From assembly GCF_963678975.1 (NCBI RefSeq), contig NC_089273.1, positions 29,760,973 to 29,824,972 on the forward strand: 64,000 nucleotides of DNA. The letters are read 5' to 3'. Source of the stretch: Dysidea avara. Lineage: Eukaryota > Porifera > Demospongiae > Dictyoceratida > Dysideidae. How positions within the stretch are numbered: the first letter of the stretch is position 1; each line of letters starts with the position of its first letter. Below the pieces are notes generated by a model. That model did not search any database, was not told where the DNA came from, and saw only the letters and a program-made list of their open reading frames with translations. Shown here one piece after another: positions 21,825 through 34,699 of this stretch. The translations under genes were made by a program, and so were the position numbers.

Positions 21825-21935
21825 TCAGGAATAATGCACATAATATTCCAAAAGCATAATGCTCAGTTCTAATAGCCTTTCTTTCATGCGAAGCAAATCC
21901 CCAACTTCGTCGCCATCTTTGGTCAACAGTGTCAT
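21825..21935 (-). CDS. Small ORF (36 aa), unknown
   Basis: Minus-strand ATG to TGA coding MTLLTKDGDEVGDLLRMKER and then LLELSIMLLEYYVHYS. It is helical and acidic/leucine-rich and could be a micropeptide or a first exon fragment. A longer overlapping frame exists on the same strand but is less protein-like. No family recognised. Confidence 0.22.
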   Translation of the reverse strand: MTLLTKDGDEVGDLLRMKERLLELSIMLLEYYVHYS

Positions 21936-22380
21936 ATTTTATTGCTGTATTAGACTGTAAGCAGATACACAACATACGGCTTTAGTGAATAATGTGAAGC
22001 ATCCAATGAGAGTCCACAATTGATTCCTATACATTTGTATGCACAGTTGAAGCTTGCATGGGGAATTGGTTTAAAATGTGCTCTGTTAGACAATGTGACC
22101 AGTCAGATTAGTTGTTGTTGCTGAAGATAATTAATTGTTGTGATGACATCAGCAGCGTTTTTCATGAATAAATGGGATGGGAACAGTGCATGACTGTAGA
22201 AGGGTATTCTAATTTGACAATAGCAACTGTTAGTTTGGTCAACAGATCACTAGATAATTACAGTGCATAAATTCAAGGAAGGCTGCCAACATTTATTTTA
22301 ATGAATGATCACCAAGGTACTTGTACTGTGATTTATTCTGCATGAGCTACTGATACAGTGTATTTGCTGATCACTCGACA

Positions 22381-22590
22381 ATACAATGGAGTCAGGAGTT
22401 GTGGTCGAAGTAAACGGTGATGCACTATGCACATTATGTAACCATAGTGAATAATTGGTGCAATATTGATGTAGAAAAACTAAAAGATGATGGAACATTT
22501 GATACATGGCTAGAAAACAGCATAATTGGTGATTCTAGTCTTGAGGTTGTGTTGAACATCAAAGAAGTATCGTGCAAGTGGTTGTGTTAG
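22381..22590 (+). pseudogene. Broken coding fragment, unknown
   Basis: An ATG at about 22,387 (context ACAATGG) opens MESGVVVEVNGDALCTLCNH, which stops. One base out of frame, a second stretch continues NNWCNIDVEKLKDDGTFDTW, LENSIIGDSSLEVVLNIKEV and SCKW. The two look like one protein separated by a single frameshift or a short missed intron. Unrecognised. Confidence 0.3.
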
Positions 22591-22599
22591 CTGGTAATT

Positions 22600-23420
22600 C
22601 CAATCTAACGCATACTTCACTAGTAGATACAAAAAGTGTGTGCTGTTTGTTGACTGGTGAAATCCATTTTACAATCCTACAGTGATTGTAGAACTGTATA
22701 GTATGTACTGTACAGCTAAATAGTGGGTATGTTGGTTTGTACATTATGTTAAAAAAGTATATCCCACAATTACGACTGCATATGGCTACATATATAGTGT
22801 AAAACGTGAAACATGTACCCAGTGAAGGGCAAGTATTGTAGTGTGTTGGGTAAACTTCTAAATGGTCTGTCATTTCTGGCTTCATTCCAATGAAGTTGTA
22901 GTATGGCAAAGAAAGCTCCTAATTTAAAATTGTATCCCAGCTTGGTATAGTAAACAATGCTATGATGAGTGTGCATGAGTGTTGTATACTGGAATTTGCC
23001 TTTGATCTCCATTGACTTTTTTTGCTTCAGAAAGGCTTCATTGTTTTAGGTGACTGCTATATTAGAGTATTTCATGATCAATTTCTATGTGTTGAACAAT
23101 TTATTAGTCATAAAATTGTGTGGCTTGTCTATTAAAATTTCTGATCACTTAATTAAAGTATTTCTCTTCTTTAATTGTATCATGGATATTGCACTTTTTC
23201 ATATATGAAAACCTTTAAATTGCTTCAAACTGCCAGCGAAATTTCTGATTCTCACATACCTAATATTTCAGGTTTGGAAATTAGAGGAGTAAGTGAGCAC
23301 CACAGTCAACAGCAGCTGTAGCTTCAAAATTATGTCAAAACGTGTCATTCTGGAAGTGAAATAGCCAAACTACTCTAAGCGATATGATGTGAATGTTATA
23401 CCTCGCACTTGCTCTAGAAT
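22600..23420. other. No gene seen
   Basis: Non-coding. One isolated GGTGACTGCTATATTAGAGT motif occurs near 23,049. Confidence 0.35.
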
Positions 23421-23426
23421 ATATTA

Positions 23427-23680
23427 GTGACCGGACCTGCAATAACTGGATATGTGGGCACAAACTGCACCCCAAAACATAACAAATCATATCTCAGTAG
23501 TGGATGCAATCTGTAACTTGTATTATAAAGCCATTTACATGCTTGATGTGAGCTGAAAGTTTCATAGCCACACAAATAATGGAATTGAAATTACAGTTAC
23601 TGTAGTTATGAGCCATGAAAATTTGAATAAGTAGGTAAATTTTATGCGCTCACACGCCTTATTATCGCAGGCCTAGTCAC
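23427..23680. mobile_element. GTGACC-ended MITE, copy 2
   Basis: 254 bp. The left end GTGACCGGACCTGCAATAA and the right end TTATCGCAGGCCTAGTCAC are inverted copies. No coding capacity. Confidence 0.65.
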
Positions 23681-24019
23681 AGTTGTTGGTAAGAGGACAA
23701 ACATTGTTGCAGCAGTTGGCCAACAAGGATGCATTGAGAAGTAGGTAGTGAGGCTGTAGAAGGGACAATATCCAGTCCACCACAGCATGAAAGTGATGAG
23801 GGTAGCTGTTATTCCACATGTCGAAAGGCAGGATTACCAAAAACTTCAGGAAGGAAGCAAAGACTATTGTGTAAGTAGTTTGTAAAGATGACTGAATAAC
23901 TCCAGGCAACAGGGATGCTTTAAGCTGCATGTAGTTTATGCTGAGTTACCACAGTTCTTGAAAGGAATCTATTTCTAAAATGTCTAACTGCAAAAGTTGA
24001 GAAACTGAATTGATCCTGA

Positions 24020-24250
24020 TAAATTAAATGCAAATAAAGTTATAGTCCATAAAAGAACAGTTAGTGAAGATGAAGTCTATAATTTCTTGCATGAGCATTA
24101 GGAGCTGGAGCCACTTGTTGACTATCAACACATTATACAGTACTGTAATACAGACCACATGTTTCTGCTGCAGCCACCACATGAGAACAAAATTAATTCT
24201 GACTGATTTAAATTGTGGGCATCAATCATCACACTGGTACCTGTAGTCTG
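24020..24250 (+). pseudogene. Decayed coding fragment upstream of the NLR gene
   Basis: One frame reads IDPDKLNANKVIVHKRTVSE, DEVYNFLHEH, stop, ELEPLVDYQHIIQYCNTDHM, FLLQPPHENKINSD, stop, FKLWASIITLVPVV, stop. The protein-like stretches between in-frame stops suggest an old coding sequence. It does not resemble the NLR. Unrecognised. Confidence 0.28.
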
Positions 24251-25013
24251 AAGATTTTACCAAGTGGGGAGCTGATCCTGATTTTAATTTAATCATTTTG
24301 TTTTTATCATCAAAGCGGTGCAGACACGATGGCATTAGCTTCAGACACCAGAGAAGTATATTTTTTTCCAAATGCCTTCAACAGTTGTGTAAGGTATCAA
24401 GACCGTATACATTATGCCCATGTGGAGACTTGAGTGTATTTTATAGACACATGAGTTTGTCGACTACCTGCTTCCTGTCTTCCTTACTAATCAATGAACT
24501 GTAAGCGGTGATGAAAAGCACTTGGCACTCTTTGCTTTACTGGACAAAAGTACTATGCAATGAATGCATCTGTTACGGCTTAAAATAACCTGCAGTCTTC
24601 TACCTGGGGATTTTCTCCTTGTTCAAACGTCAATGCATCCTTGTTAACCTGCCAACTCACAATCAATCCTATCTTTTGTCAGAGCTACTTCATTGGATGA
24701 AATTAGTACAATATCACTTTCTACAATCCTGGTCATTTTAATTGTGATAATGGTGATTATAAAGCAATGTTGTATTTCAATTTGTCTGTGATAAATACAG
24801 CTGTAATAGTATTACACTACTGTATCAGCAGTAGTTATAAAGCGTCTTTTCCTTTACCTGTATGTTGTTGTCTTGCCTATCCACCATGTTCTACCCGTTG
24901 TACCATTTATGTATTGTCATTTTGCATGTATACATTCCCTCCAGTAAGGTATACCCTTTTATCAATTTTAATATGCTATAAATTAATATTTTGTATTTAT
25001 TTACCTTATTTAG

Positions 25014-28000
25014 AATGTGCTAGTAAACCCATAATGAAAGATCTGAGCAACCTTGTGACGCCTGAATATGCTGCAAAATGGAGGGCTATTGGTGCATTCT
25101 TAGGCCTAACAAATGGTAGGCTAGACATCATAGATAGTGACAATCACAGTACTGAAACTTGTTGCAATAAGATGTGGCAACGGTGGCTTGATACAGAAAA
25201 CAACGCAACATGGGGTAAAGTAGTCGCAGCAATTGATGCTGCCAGGATACCTGCCAACACCCAGGCTGTTCCTCTGCCACATGAAGTGGTAGACATTGTC
25301 AAGACAATGTGTATTAACAAGCGGTCTAAGATTAGTGAAGATGATTGGCCACCATATCAACCTGAAACTTATACAACTGTTGCACTTATACATCATAAAG
25401 AAAAGATAGCCTTTAAAGAAGCTGTTCTTGCTATTGCAAAGAAAGCACACAAAGGAAAGGTTAAGTCACCAGGCAGTACCACAAATGATAGCACTGATGA
25501 AGTAAAGTCTTTGTCTTGCTCAACAAAAGATTCATATCTTTCTAGATGCAAATACATTAAACAAGTTTCTGACATCTTTCCAGTTGACAGTACCTCTCGA
25601 TCCTACACGGTGTTGATTGAAGGTGCACCAGGAATCGGTAAAACAATTTTGACTAAGGAAATTGCATTTCTCTGGGCAAATGGTACAATACTGGAAGATA
25701 CAAAGCTGCTGATTTCAATATACTTACGTGACCCTAGTGTGCATAAAATTTCAAATTGTACTGACTTTGCACAATATATCACAAGCACAAGTCTACAAAA
25801 TATGATGAACAAGTGCTTAACTAACTATCTCACTGATACATGTGGAACAGATATAATGTTTGTGTTTGATGGATATGATGAGCTACCAGAATCCTTGAGG
25901 CAAGAATCTTTCATAGCAAGTATAATAAACCGCAAAATGTTTCCATGTAGCAAAATAGTAATTACATCACGTCCATCAGCTTCAGCACGACTTCACAAAA
26001 AGGTGGAATGTAGAATTGAAATTTTAGGATTCACTGATGATGATCGAAGAATATACATAACACGAGCTTTAAATAATGATCTAGAAAAGGTCGAAAAAAC
26101 CTTTGCATACCTAGAAGATAACCCAGTCATCAATAGCTTATGCTACATCCCATTGAACATGTCCATATTTATTTGCTTGCTGAGAAGCTCAGTTCAGAGC
26201 GAATTTCCCACAACTCAAACAGAAATTAACAATCGGTTCATCTGTATGACTATCTCAAGGTATTTTTTGAGAGAGGAGAAGGAAAAACTTAATATAATAT
26301 CATTATTTGACATGCCAGCAGAGCACATGGGGAAACTGAAAGAGCTGTCTAAGCTTGCATTTGATCTTCTTGGTAATGACAAAATTGTTTTTAACTACAC
26401 AGACATCAAAATCAAATCACAACTGTTCTCAAAGAATTTAAATGGCTTGGGGTTATTAAAAGCTGTGAAGCATTTTAGTTTTACAGACAATTGTGAACAA
26501 GTTTCCTTCAACTTTTTGCACTTCTCCTTACAAGAATTTCTTGCTGCTTTTCATGTTGCATCATCACCCAACACTGAACAACATAGAATCATGAATGAAA
26601 ATTTTTGGAATGACAGATACCTAAACATGTGGATTATGTATTTTGGCTTGACTAAAGGTAATTCACGTCCACTGCTACACTTTTTGTCTGGTAGTCGATT
26701 CAATTGGCTTGCCAAGTTCAAATTTAAGGCCAAAGATGCAATTGATGAATCTATTATCGAAGACAAAATCAAATGTCTTCACTTATTTCAATGCTTTTTG
26801 GAGGCTGGTAATGAAACTATGTGTCAGCAAGTTGGAAATTTCCTTAATGATTTTATAATTGATTTGAGTGGTCAAGCAATCACGTCAAGAGTAATGCATA
26901 CCCTCGGCTTTTTCCTAACAAGATTTATTCACAAAGAATGGGAAGTTTTAAACCTGTCAAACTGTTACATTAATAATAAATATGTTAAGATCCTTTCAAA
27001 GTCATGTCTTTCAGATCAAGCAAATAATCTAAGCATCAAGATATTGGATATTTCCTCTAACAACATAACGTCATCTGCTCTTCACGAAATTTGCAAATTG
27101 GTAGTTTGCTTACAAGTTCAAAAATTAATCATCCTTAATGATAATATAAGCGATGAAGAGATTTCAGTAGCACTTTTAAATGTTATTATTGATGACGATA
27201 GCTGCAACTTTTGCGTTTCATTATCAGTTGTCAGTAGTCAGGGAACCACGAATAGTGCTAGCTTCAGCCTAGGCAGTCCTTACAATAGTACAAGCTTTGA
27301 GGACACAACGTCTGAGTACGTCATCAATTGTAAGTGTAATCAGATGTTGAAGCACATCACTAATGAAACTTACTTTTCTCATGCTCAGCGCCTTTTTTTA
27401 TGGAATTCAATTTTGAGTGTTGATGATCTTAAAATGCTTGCTAGAAATAATGCAAATTTACAAATAAGCATTGTAAACACCAACTTGGATGATGGTGAAC
27501 TTGATTACCTACAGTCAGAATTTCAGGAATGTCTTGCATCAAATTCATCACTTGCCAAGGAAAATGCTATAAATTATATTATGAAATCTGAGAAACGATT
27601 GTTGATATTTGGAGCAAATATTCAACATAGCATTCTCATTTTTAAGAATACTTTTACAACTCTATCACTTCTTCAAGTAACTGATTGTCAGCTTACACCT
27701 GCAGCTTTGCATTGCATAGGAGCCATCATATCTAGAAACAGAATCAGCTGGGAGATGGTTGACTTGACTAAATGTAACATTGATAATGAAGGCTTTGCAA
27801 TTCTTTGTAGCTACTTTCCTAGTGTTGCAAGTGACTACATTAATGTTGCAGTCAGCATTAAAGTGTTCAACATTTCAGGTAACTGTTTGTCTTCACTTTC
27901 GGTACCAACTATTATGAACTCCCTCAGACACTGTATTGTAAATCAGTACATTTTATCACATAACAATGTACCACAACAAGAATTGTCAGATGCAGTCAAC

Positions 28001-31000
28001 ACACAGTTGCATACTCAATTTGTTTCAGCAAACTTTCTGCAAAAACACCCTTTGATAATTGTTAATGATGTAAAACAGCTGAGTACACAGTTAAAACTAA
28101 ACAACAGAGATACTTGTAATGTGTATATTATTAATTGTGAGATTGATAGTTCTGTTTTCAAAACTGTATTGCAAAAACAATGGACAATTAATGAGCTCAT
28201 ACTTGCAAACAATGATTTCTACAAAGATAAATTACATATCTTTTCATTGTTTCTACCCAATATCCAGATTTTAAAGCTTAACATATTTCAAGCAAGTATT
28301 TCAGATGAGGTTGCATTAGAATCTCTTACAAATCTAAAGAAAGTTACTGAAGTTGAATATACATTGTTATCTCAAACAAAACTCATGTGCAATCAAACTT
28401 GTGACAAGCAAATTGATAAGATCATTTCACAAATTTCACATACTGCATCAAATACAATAAATTATTTACAGATAACTGATTGCCAAATCTCTTGCAATGA
28501 AGTGTTAGATGCGATTTTTAGTAAATGTTCATCTAAACTACAATTAATTGATTTTACAGGAAGCTCCATAAAAGACAAAGGCTGTTTGGCTTTGCACACA
28601 TACCTAGCTAGTACAGAGATGCCACTGCACTTGAAAGTGTTAAACCTGACAGGCAATAACTTAACTTCATATTCCATTGATTTACTTGTGGGTATTCTCC
28701 ATTCTTCGACAATAGAAAAGCTGATAATTGCTCATAACAACCTTTATCCCCAAGTGCTACACAATGCAATTCTTCAAGGAATTCAGTCCAATAGCAACAT
28801 TCTTAATTTCAACAGCCATATTCCTTTAACAGTTATTACCAGTATTAGCAACAGCTGTGGGAATTTGGATCAGTCAAAAAACAGCAAAAAGTATGCATAC
28901 ATTTACTTTGTTAATACTACTATTACTAAACACACTATGAATATTTGCAACGAATTATCAGAAGAAAATGTATTAGTTTATAAGCTTGTTTTTTGCAATA
29001 ATGAAATAATAGTGAAGAGTGATGAGCTGCTTACTCTAAGCCTTGAGCAAGATCAATATGTGAAAATCAAATCCATTAGTGGAACATGTAACTGTGAAAG
29101 AGAAGATGACCGACCAGTAGAAGTCATTAAAGGAACTAATCGTTCGGGTTGCATTTTGATATACAAAAATAAGTTACTGTGCTTCAAAATGTTTCATTGC
29201 CAAATATTTGAAGTATTAAGCCAGAGAGTAATAGATCAACTTAACTTGGACACATTGCAACTTATTAATTGTAACATACCGTCTTCAGTGGAACTTTCAC
29301 AGCTGGGAAGGATTATATCAAGTTCCAAAAGGCAATGGAAATGTATAGATATTTCAGGATGCAACATTGAAGATAGAGGTTGTGGTACATTATCACGGAT
29401 GTGCAAAGATTACACTAAGATTGATGATGTCACTGTAAAGGTTCTTAATCTTTCAAACAATGGGTTAACAATGGCATCTCTTAAGGATATTAGCACGATT
29501 GTTTTACTATGGAAAGTTGAGAAGGTTGTGATTTCTCGCAACAACATTCCCCAGTATGATCTTAGTCACACAATTTCTGCAATGGCAAAACATGAGATTT
29601 TTAAACAGTATTCATTTCAAATTGAAGTGGGAGCTGTGCATAAAAGCATTATCATTCATAATCATAGTAACTGCAAACAGTATCTGTCAAAAATATTGAC
29701 TTTTGAGAAAGCAATGTTTGGAAAAATGATTAGCAACAATTTGATTGACAGTCAGCAGATTTTGAGATCTTCAACTATAGCACCGCCTCTTCTTGAAAGC
29801 TATAACACCTCAGCAATAGCATTGCCAGATGTACCGCAAGACAACCTTAACATTATAAGTAGTGTTACTGTTGGAATGCATGACACACAGTTGTACCTTG
29901 ATTTAAAGAAAGGTATAATTCCTTATAGGAACTATCTTTACGTGACTCAAGAGGCAAAATTCATGGCACCTATTCAACATATTCATGTAATAAACAGTAA
30001 CATTACAGCCGAAATTGCATGTCACATATCAGAGACAATCAGCTCTGGAAGACAACTTGAATCTATGGAGCTTGTGAGCAACAATGTGGAAGAGAAAGAC
30101 ATAATAAAAATTGTAACAGCTTTGCAATGCACATCAACTCTACTATACCTCTGTGTTAGCAAAAATGTTGTTAGCAACAATGCAGCACAAACATTTGCTT
30201 TAGCCATAAGTTGCAATGTTGATCTGGAGCATTTTCACCTAAGTCATTGTGAACTTAGAGAACAAGGAATGCTGACAATTATCAGATCTCTTAGATCAGT
30301 AACATCACTAAAGTACTGCAATTTAAGTGGCAATTACATCACTGATAAATGTGCTACAGAGCTTGCATCCATCATGGCGAATAATTCATTGCTTTCTCAT
30401 TTGAACCTTTCAAACTGTAAGTTGCAGGAGAATGGATTGTTTTTCATTGTAGATACCTTGAAGAAAATCTTGACCTTAACTTACCTAGATCTAAGCTCAA
30501 ATAGAATTAATGATGAGTCTGCTGTTCTGTTATCTAATGTGATTGACATGAATAATAATTTAAGTCACGTGGATTTAAGTAGGTGTATGCTGAAGGAGAA
30601 GGGACTGATCAAAGTAAGTAGATCACTTTCAAAATTAGTTTTCCTGAAATACATTGACCTAAGCTTCAATGAAATATCTGATCATGTAGCTCAAAATTTA
30701 GCTCCTGCCTTAAAAAATGCTAGCCATGTATTCTTGAATAACTGCAACCTGAAAAGGCGAGGGATTGAGAAGATTTCCTTAGTGTTAGAAATAGCTTCTT
30801 CGGTGAGAGAATTAGGTCTTAGTAAAACATGTTTAACTGCACCTGTAATTAAAAATTTAGCAGCAACCTTAACTAGAAACATAAATTTGAACCACTTAAG
30901 TGTTGCATCATGTGGCTTGAAGGGAGCTAACTTTCAGCCAATCTTGCAAGCCACTGAGATTTCATCATCTATTAAGTATCTGGATATTAGTGGTAATGCA

Positions 31001-32518
31001 TTTGATGGCGCAACTAGCAGAAGCCTAGGTGAACATATCCTCAGGCATAACACACTTCAACATTTACAGATATCCAGTTGCTCGTTTAAGGAAGATGGGT
31101 TAAAATACATATTCAAGTGTTTACAGTTCAACAAGAGGAATTTCTATTATCTTGACACCAGTTACAATCACATTAGCAATGATGCAGCCTTACAATTAGA
31201 ATCAACTATCACAAGCAATTATACTTTAAAACATTTGATACTTCATCACTGTGACGTAAAAGAGCAAGGGTTTGTAGCAATATCAAAAGCCTTAAAGAGC
31301 ATTGGTTGCTTGCGGACTCTAAATCTGAATTACAACAAAACATCAGATAATGTGGCTTATGAGCTTGGTGAAGCTTTTGTATTGAACAGCATTTTTAGTC
31401 ACTTGGAAATGGTCTCTTGCAACTTAACTGACATAGGTGTAAAAACCATTGCTAATTCACTATCTAAAATATCATCATTAACACATCTTAATATTAGCTA
31501 TAATTCTATCAGTGATGCAGCAGCTGATAAGCTGGCAACTGCTCTTTCATGTAACACATCCCTGCAGCACTTGGATGTATCATATTGCAACCTTGATAGG
31601 AATGGATTTTGTATAATTTGCAAATCTCTCTTGACAACTTCCACTTTACGACATTTGAATGTGTCAGATAATAAAATAAGTAATTCTGTTGCTGAAGTTT
31701 TGACAGTAGCTCTCAGCAAAATATCCACTCTAAATTACTTAATCCTTTACAACTGTGACATACCAGAACTAGGATTTGACATATTACTGGGAACACTCTG
31801 TTGCAATAATGTTCTACATCATCTTAATGTAAATTGTAACATTATTTCAGATCAAACAGCTGCCAAAATCTGTGAGGTTATTGCTGCTAGCACATTCTTA
31901 ACTGAACTAGAAATTGGCTCCTGCAATATTTCTGGTCATGGTTTTAGGTTGATAGCTGAATCATTGATGAAACACAATAAAACTTCACTAGAACATATAG
32001 ATATGAGCTTCAACACAATTTTATTCAGTGCTGCTAAGTCAATTTCAACCACTCTTCATGCAAACACGTCACTGGAATATTTGGATTTATCAGGTTGCAA
32101 ACTGGGTGAACGAGAATTTGCTATAATATGCAAGTCTCTAAGCAACAATGTGCTGTTAACATATTTAAATGTCAGTCACAATATTATTACCAGTGAAGTT
32201 GCAGCTGAAATTGCATCTATCATTGATGGGAATAGAACACTGCAGTATGTAAACTTTAGCAACTGTAACTTACGGGACGATGGAATTAAATGCATTGCTG
32301 ATGCTCTGTGTAATGTTAAAACTCTTAGAACATTTATTGCAAGTCACAATCCTGCTATTTCAAATGACACAGTCAAGCATATAGCAAATATTATCACTAA
32401 TAACACTTTTCTTGAACACTTTGATCTGTCAAATTGCAATTTACAAGAAGCAAGTACCAGTGTTATCAGTCAAGCAGCAAAGAATGCCTCCACAATGAAG
32501 TGTCTAATTTTAGACTAA
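25014..32518 (+). CDS. NLR-like receptor: DEATH - NACHT - giant LRR
   Basis: A probable intracellular innate-immune receptor of about 2,494 residues from the ATG at 25,034. The open frame extends back to 24,767, but a 3' splice site (TTTATTTACCTTATTTAG) ends at 25,013, and the hydrophobic residues before it look like intron, so the coding exon probably starts at 25,014 in phase 1. Residues ~3-75 form a Death-fold domain (KWRAIGAFLGL, then WQRWLDTENNATWGKVVAAI). The NACHT ATPase has Walker A GAPGIGKT (197-204), Walker B IMFVFDGYDE (274-283) and a sensor-type IVITSRPSA (308-316), so nucleotide-binding residues look intact. From ~630 to ~1,640 lie four related ~265-residue LRR-containing modules. 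From ~1,650 to the end are about 30 ribonuclease-inhibitor-type LRRs. The family is usually 700-1,500 residues, so this is exceptionally long and lies in one exon. Domain order fits metazoan NLRs known to be expanded in sponges. No transmembrane segment remains after trimming. Confidence 0.88.
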
Positions 32519-32558
32519 TATTTACAGTGAAGAATACTATTATAAGTTATAATAGAAG

Positions 32559-32564
32559 AATAAA
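32559..32564 (+). promoter_or_regulatory. Polyadenylation signal of the NLR gene
   Basis: An AATAAA lies 41 nt after the stop codon, followed by TGTATTGTAG-type T/G-rich sequence. Confidence 0.6.
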
Positions 32565-32569
32565 ATTGT

Positions 32570-33125
32570 ATTGTAGCATTGTGTATAGCATCAGTATGTA
32601 GGGTAGTATATTATGCACCACTATACGGTAGAGTGAAGACATTGTATTGTTCATAATTTCTTTTAGGTTGATTATTTCACTATTCATTTTGCATCATGCT
32701 CATTGTTATAGTTAGACCATGTGAAACATAATATGAATTATAATATTTTATACATCTACCAGTACTAGCTAAATGATTTTTTACAATATTGATGAGCAGT
32801 TTATGGTTGGTCAGTGAATATTTGTAGTCCAATTTCTATATCCAATTGAAATCTTAAAGTACTGGTAGATAACAGTAGTGTAATTGGGTTCATTATATTA
32901 TTTGGAAATGTGAATGATACGATTTTACTGTAAACATTCACTGTATACTTAGAGCTACATTGAATGTACAACTGTAGCAGGACAAATTATTCAGCTTGTA
33001 TACAAAATATGTAAAAGCAAGGAAGTGTACTTGTGTTTGTGTGTATTGAGTCTGCACTAAGAAGCAATATAATATTATACAACACTAACATTCAAATTCA
33101 GCTGCAGCTAATTCCCACAATTCTC
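32570..33125. other. No gene seen
   Basis: AT-rich 3' flank of the NLR gene, with no recognised repeat. Confidence 0.4.
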
Positions 33126-33129
33126 TAAA

Positions 33130-33560
33130 TCACTTAGCTGGCTTTGAAAGGTGATAGAGGAAGAACAGTGGGTCATCAATAATGGGCCTAATGGCCTTTT
33201 CAAATCTGATCTTTGAATTAGTGCTATGATGAGCCTGCCACTTATTCTCAGTAAAAAATGCAATTTGGTAAATCTTTAAATCAGCAGTGTTTAGGTGCTA
33301 TTAATGAAACTAGTAGTATAGAAGTAATCGGTGAAAGACCACCTTGATCCATACAACTTGTTCATCTTTCAGCTGATTTGCATCATTCACTCTGTACAAA
33401 TGACCATCTTTGTTGAGTGCAAATATCACCAACACCACATTGCTAAGATTTGCAAGTTCTTTGTGAATCAATTCTGTTGATTTCTAGAGCAAACATGCAA
33501 CCTGTCCAATGAATTCTCTATTTTTGCTTTCCAACTTTCCACCGGGGGCAAGTAGCTATA
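33130..33560 (-). pseudogene. Decayed ORF or two short exons, unknown
   Basis: On the minus strand one frame reads GGKLESKNREFIGQVACLL, TAG, KSTELIHKELANLSNVVLVI, FALNKDGHLYRVNDANQLKD and EQVVWIKVVFHR. After ~60 bp a second stretch reads IYQIAFFTENKWQAHHSTNS, KIRFEKAIRPIIDDPLFF and LYHLSKPAK, then stop. The coding character is strong, but a stop interrupts the first part and the second part is joined only if a ~70-bp intron (GTGGTC...AAAG, poor acceptor) is assumed. Probably a pseudogene. No family recognised. Confidence 0.4.
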
Positions 33561-33564
33561 TGCA

Positions 33565-34480
33565 ATAAATTTTAATGAGATGCTTATTAAAAGTAATGCT
33601 GGCTTCTTCAGACCAAAAGCTCAGATGTGCTATTATGCAATAGGACCACTAATATTTATCAGACACAAGTTGTGGCTTCTTATTGCATGAGGCTTGTGGG
33701 GAAAATACCTGGGGGTACCAAACTTTCAAGTCGCATGAATTTCAAAGGCCATCCTAACAAAACCCCTCCAATATTACACTCCAAAAATTAGTCTTGAGAT
33801 GAAAGAGCTATTCTATAGGAGTGTGGGCTGGAGTTTACCACACAAGATTCTCTTCAATCTCTATGCATTTCCTTTGCTGACAGAATAATTCCATGCGCAA
33901 TCCCATACCATAAAAATTTTTTCTTATTATTTATAAAATTCATTAATTATTGCTTTTATAACAGCATAAATACATGCAACTGTTGGTTTGTATATACTCA
34001 TTGTCAGTGCAGTCTCCTAGACCTAGGAGTAGGCTTTTGGAGGGATTGACCCTTATTCCGCAAGCCTGATGGTTGATACACCCTATCATGCCACATTTTC
34101 TGTGCATACATTCATAACACCCTCTAATTAATGCCTACTTTTCTACACTACGTACATCTACCACAGTGATGCAGGTGTCCTGCATACATGGTACATAGCC
34201 TTTATGTCCTCCTCTGTGCTTGCTGTATTGCTAGCTGCAATGTTACTATATACACAAGTGCACATAAATCATCTCCCTGCATTAATTTTATCCAGCAAGT
34301 TAAATTCCAAATAACCTATGGTATTTTTGGAGTGAACATGATCTGATGCAGAATATTATATACCATATAATAGAAGAAAGCTATTGCTGCTTCATAAGCT
34401 TTGGTTTCCTGCAACAGGTAAATACTAAGCCTGTGTTCAAAATTTTGCCAACATACTTTCAAGAATTTCCAGAAATTTTC
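33565..34480. other. No gene seen
   Basis: Non-coding. Nothing repeated elsewhere in the window was recognised. Confidence 0.35.
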
Positions 34481-34489
34481 ACCTATCAT

Positions 34490-34690
34490 GCTCTTACATG
34501 TTCCCATTATGTTTGCATTATGCTCCTAGGTTAGCAACTTTTCTTACAATTATCTTGGACATTCTAAATTTAGGGAGTATCGATCTATTTTCATATACAT
34601 AGTTTGAAATATCCACCTAATATGCTATATAGCATTAGCTATCCAGCCTATTATGCTTTTTTATTATGCTGGCATGTTTGATGTAGGACT
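34490..34690 (+). repeat. Dispersed ATTATGCT-type repeat, second copy
   Basis: It matches 385-700 (GCATTATGCTCCTAG, GGGAGTATCGATCTA, CACCTAATATGCTA), with the copy here missing the middle portion. Confidence 0.6.
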
Positions 34691-34699
34691 ATAAAGTAC

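Noticed and set aside
24767..25013. Transmembrane or signal N-terminus of the NLR
   Set aside because: The hydrophobic stretch lies upstream of a clear splice acceptor and is unlike the cytosolic Death domain that follows; more likely intron.
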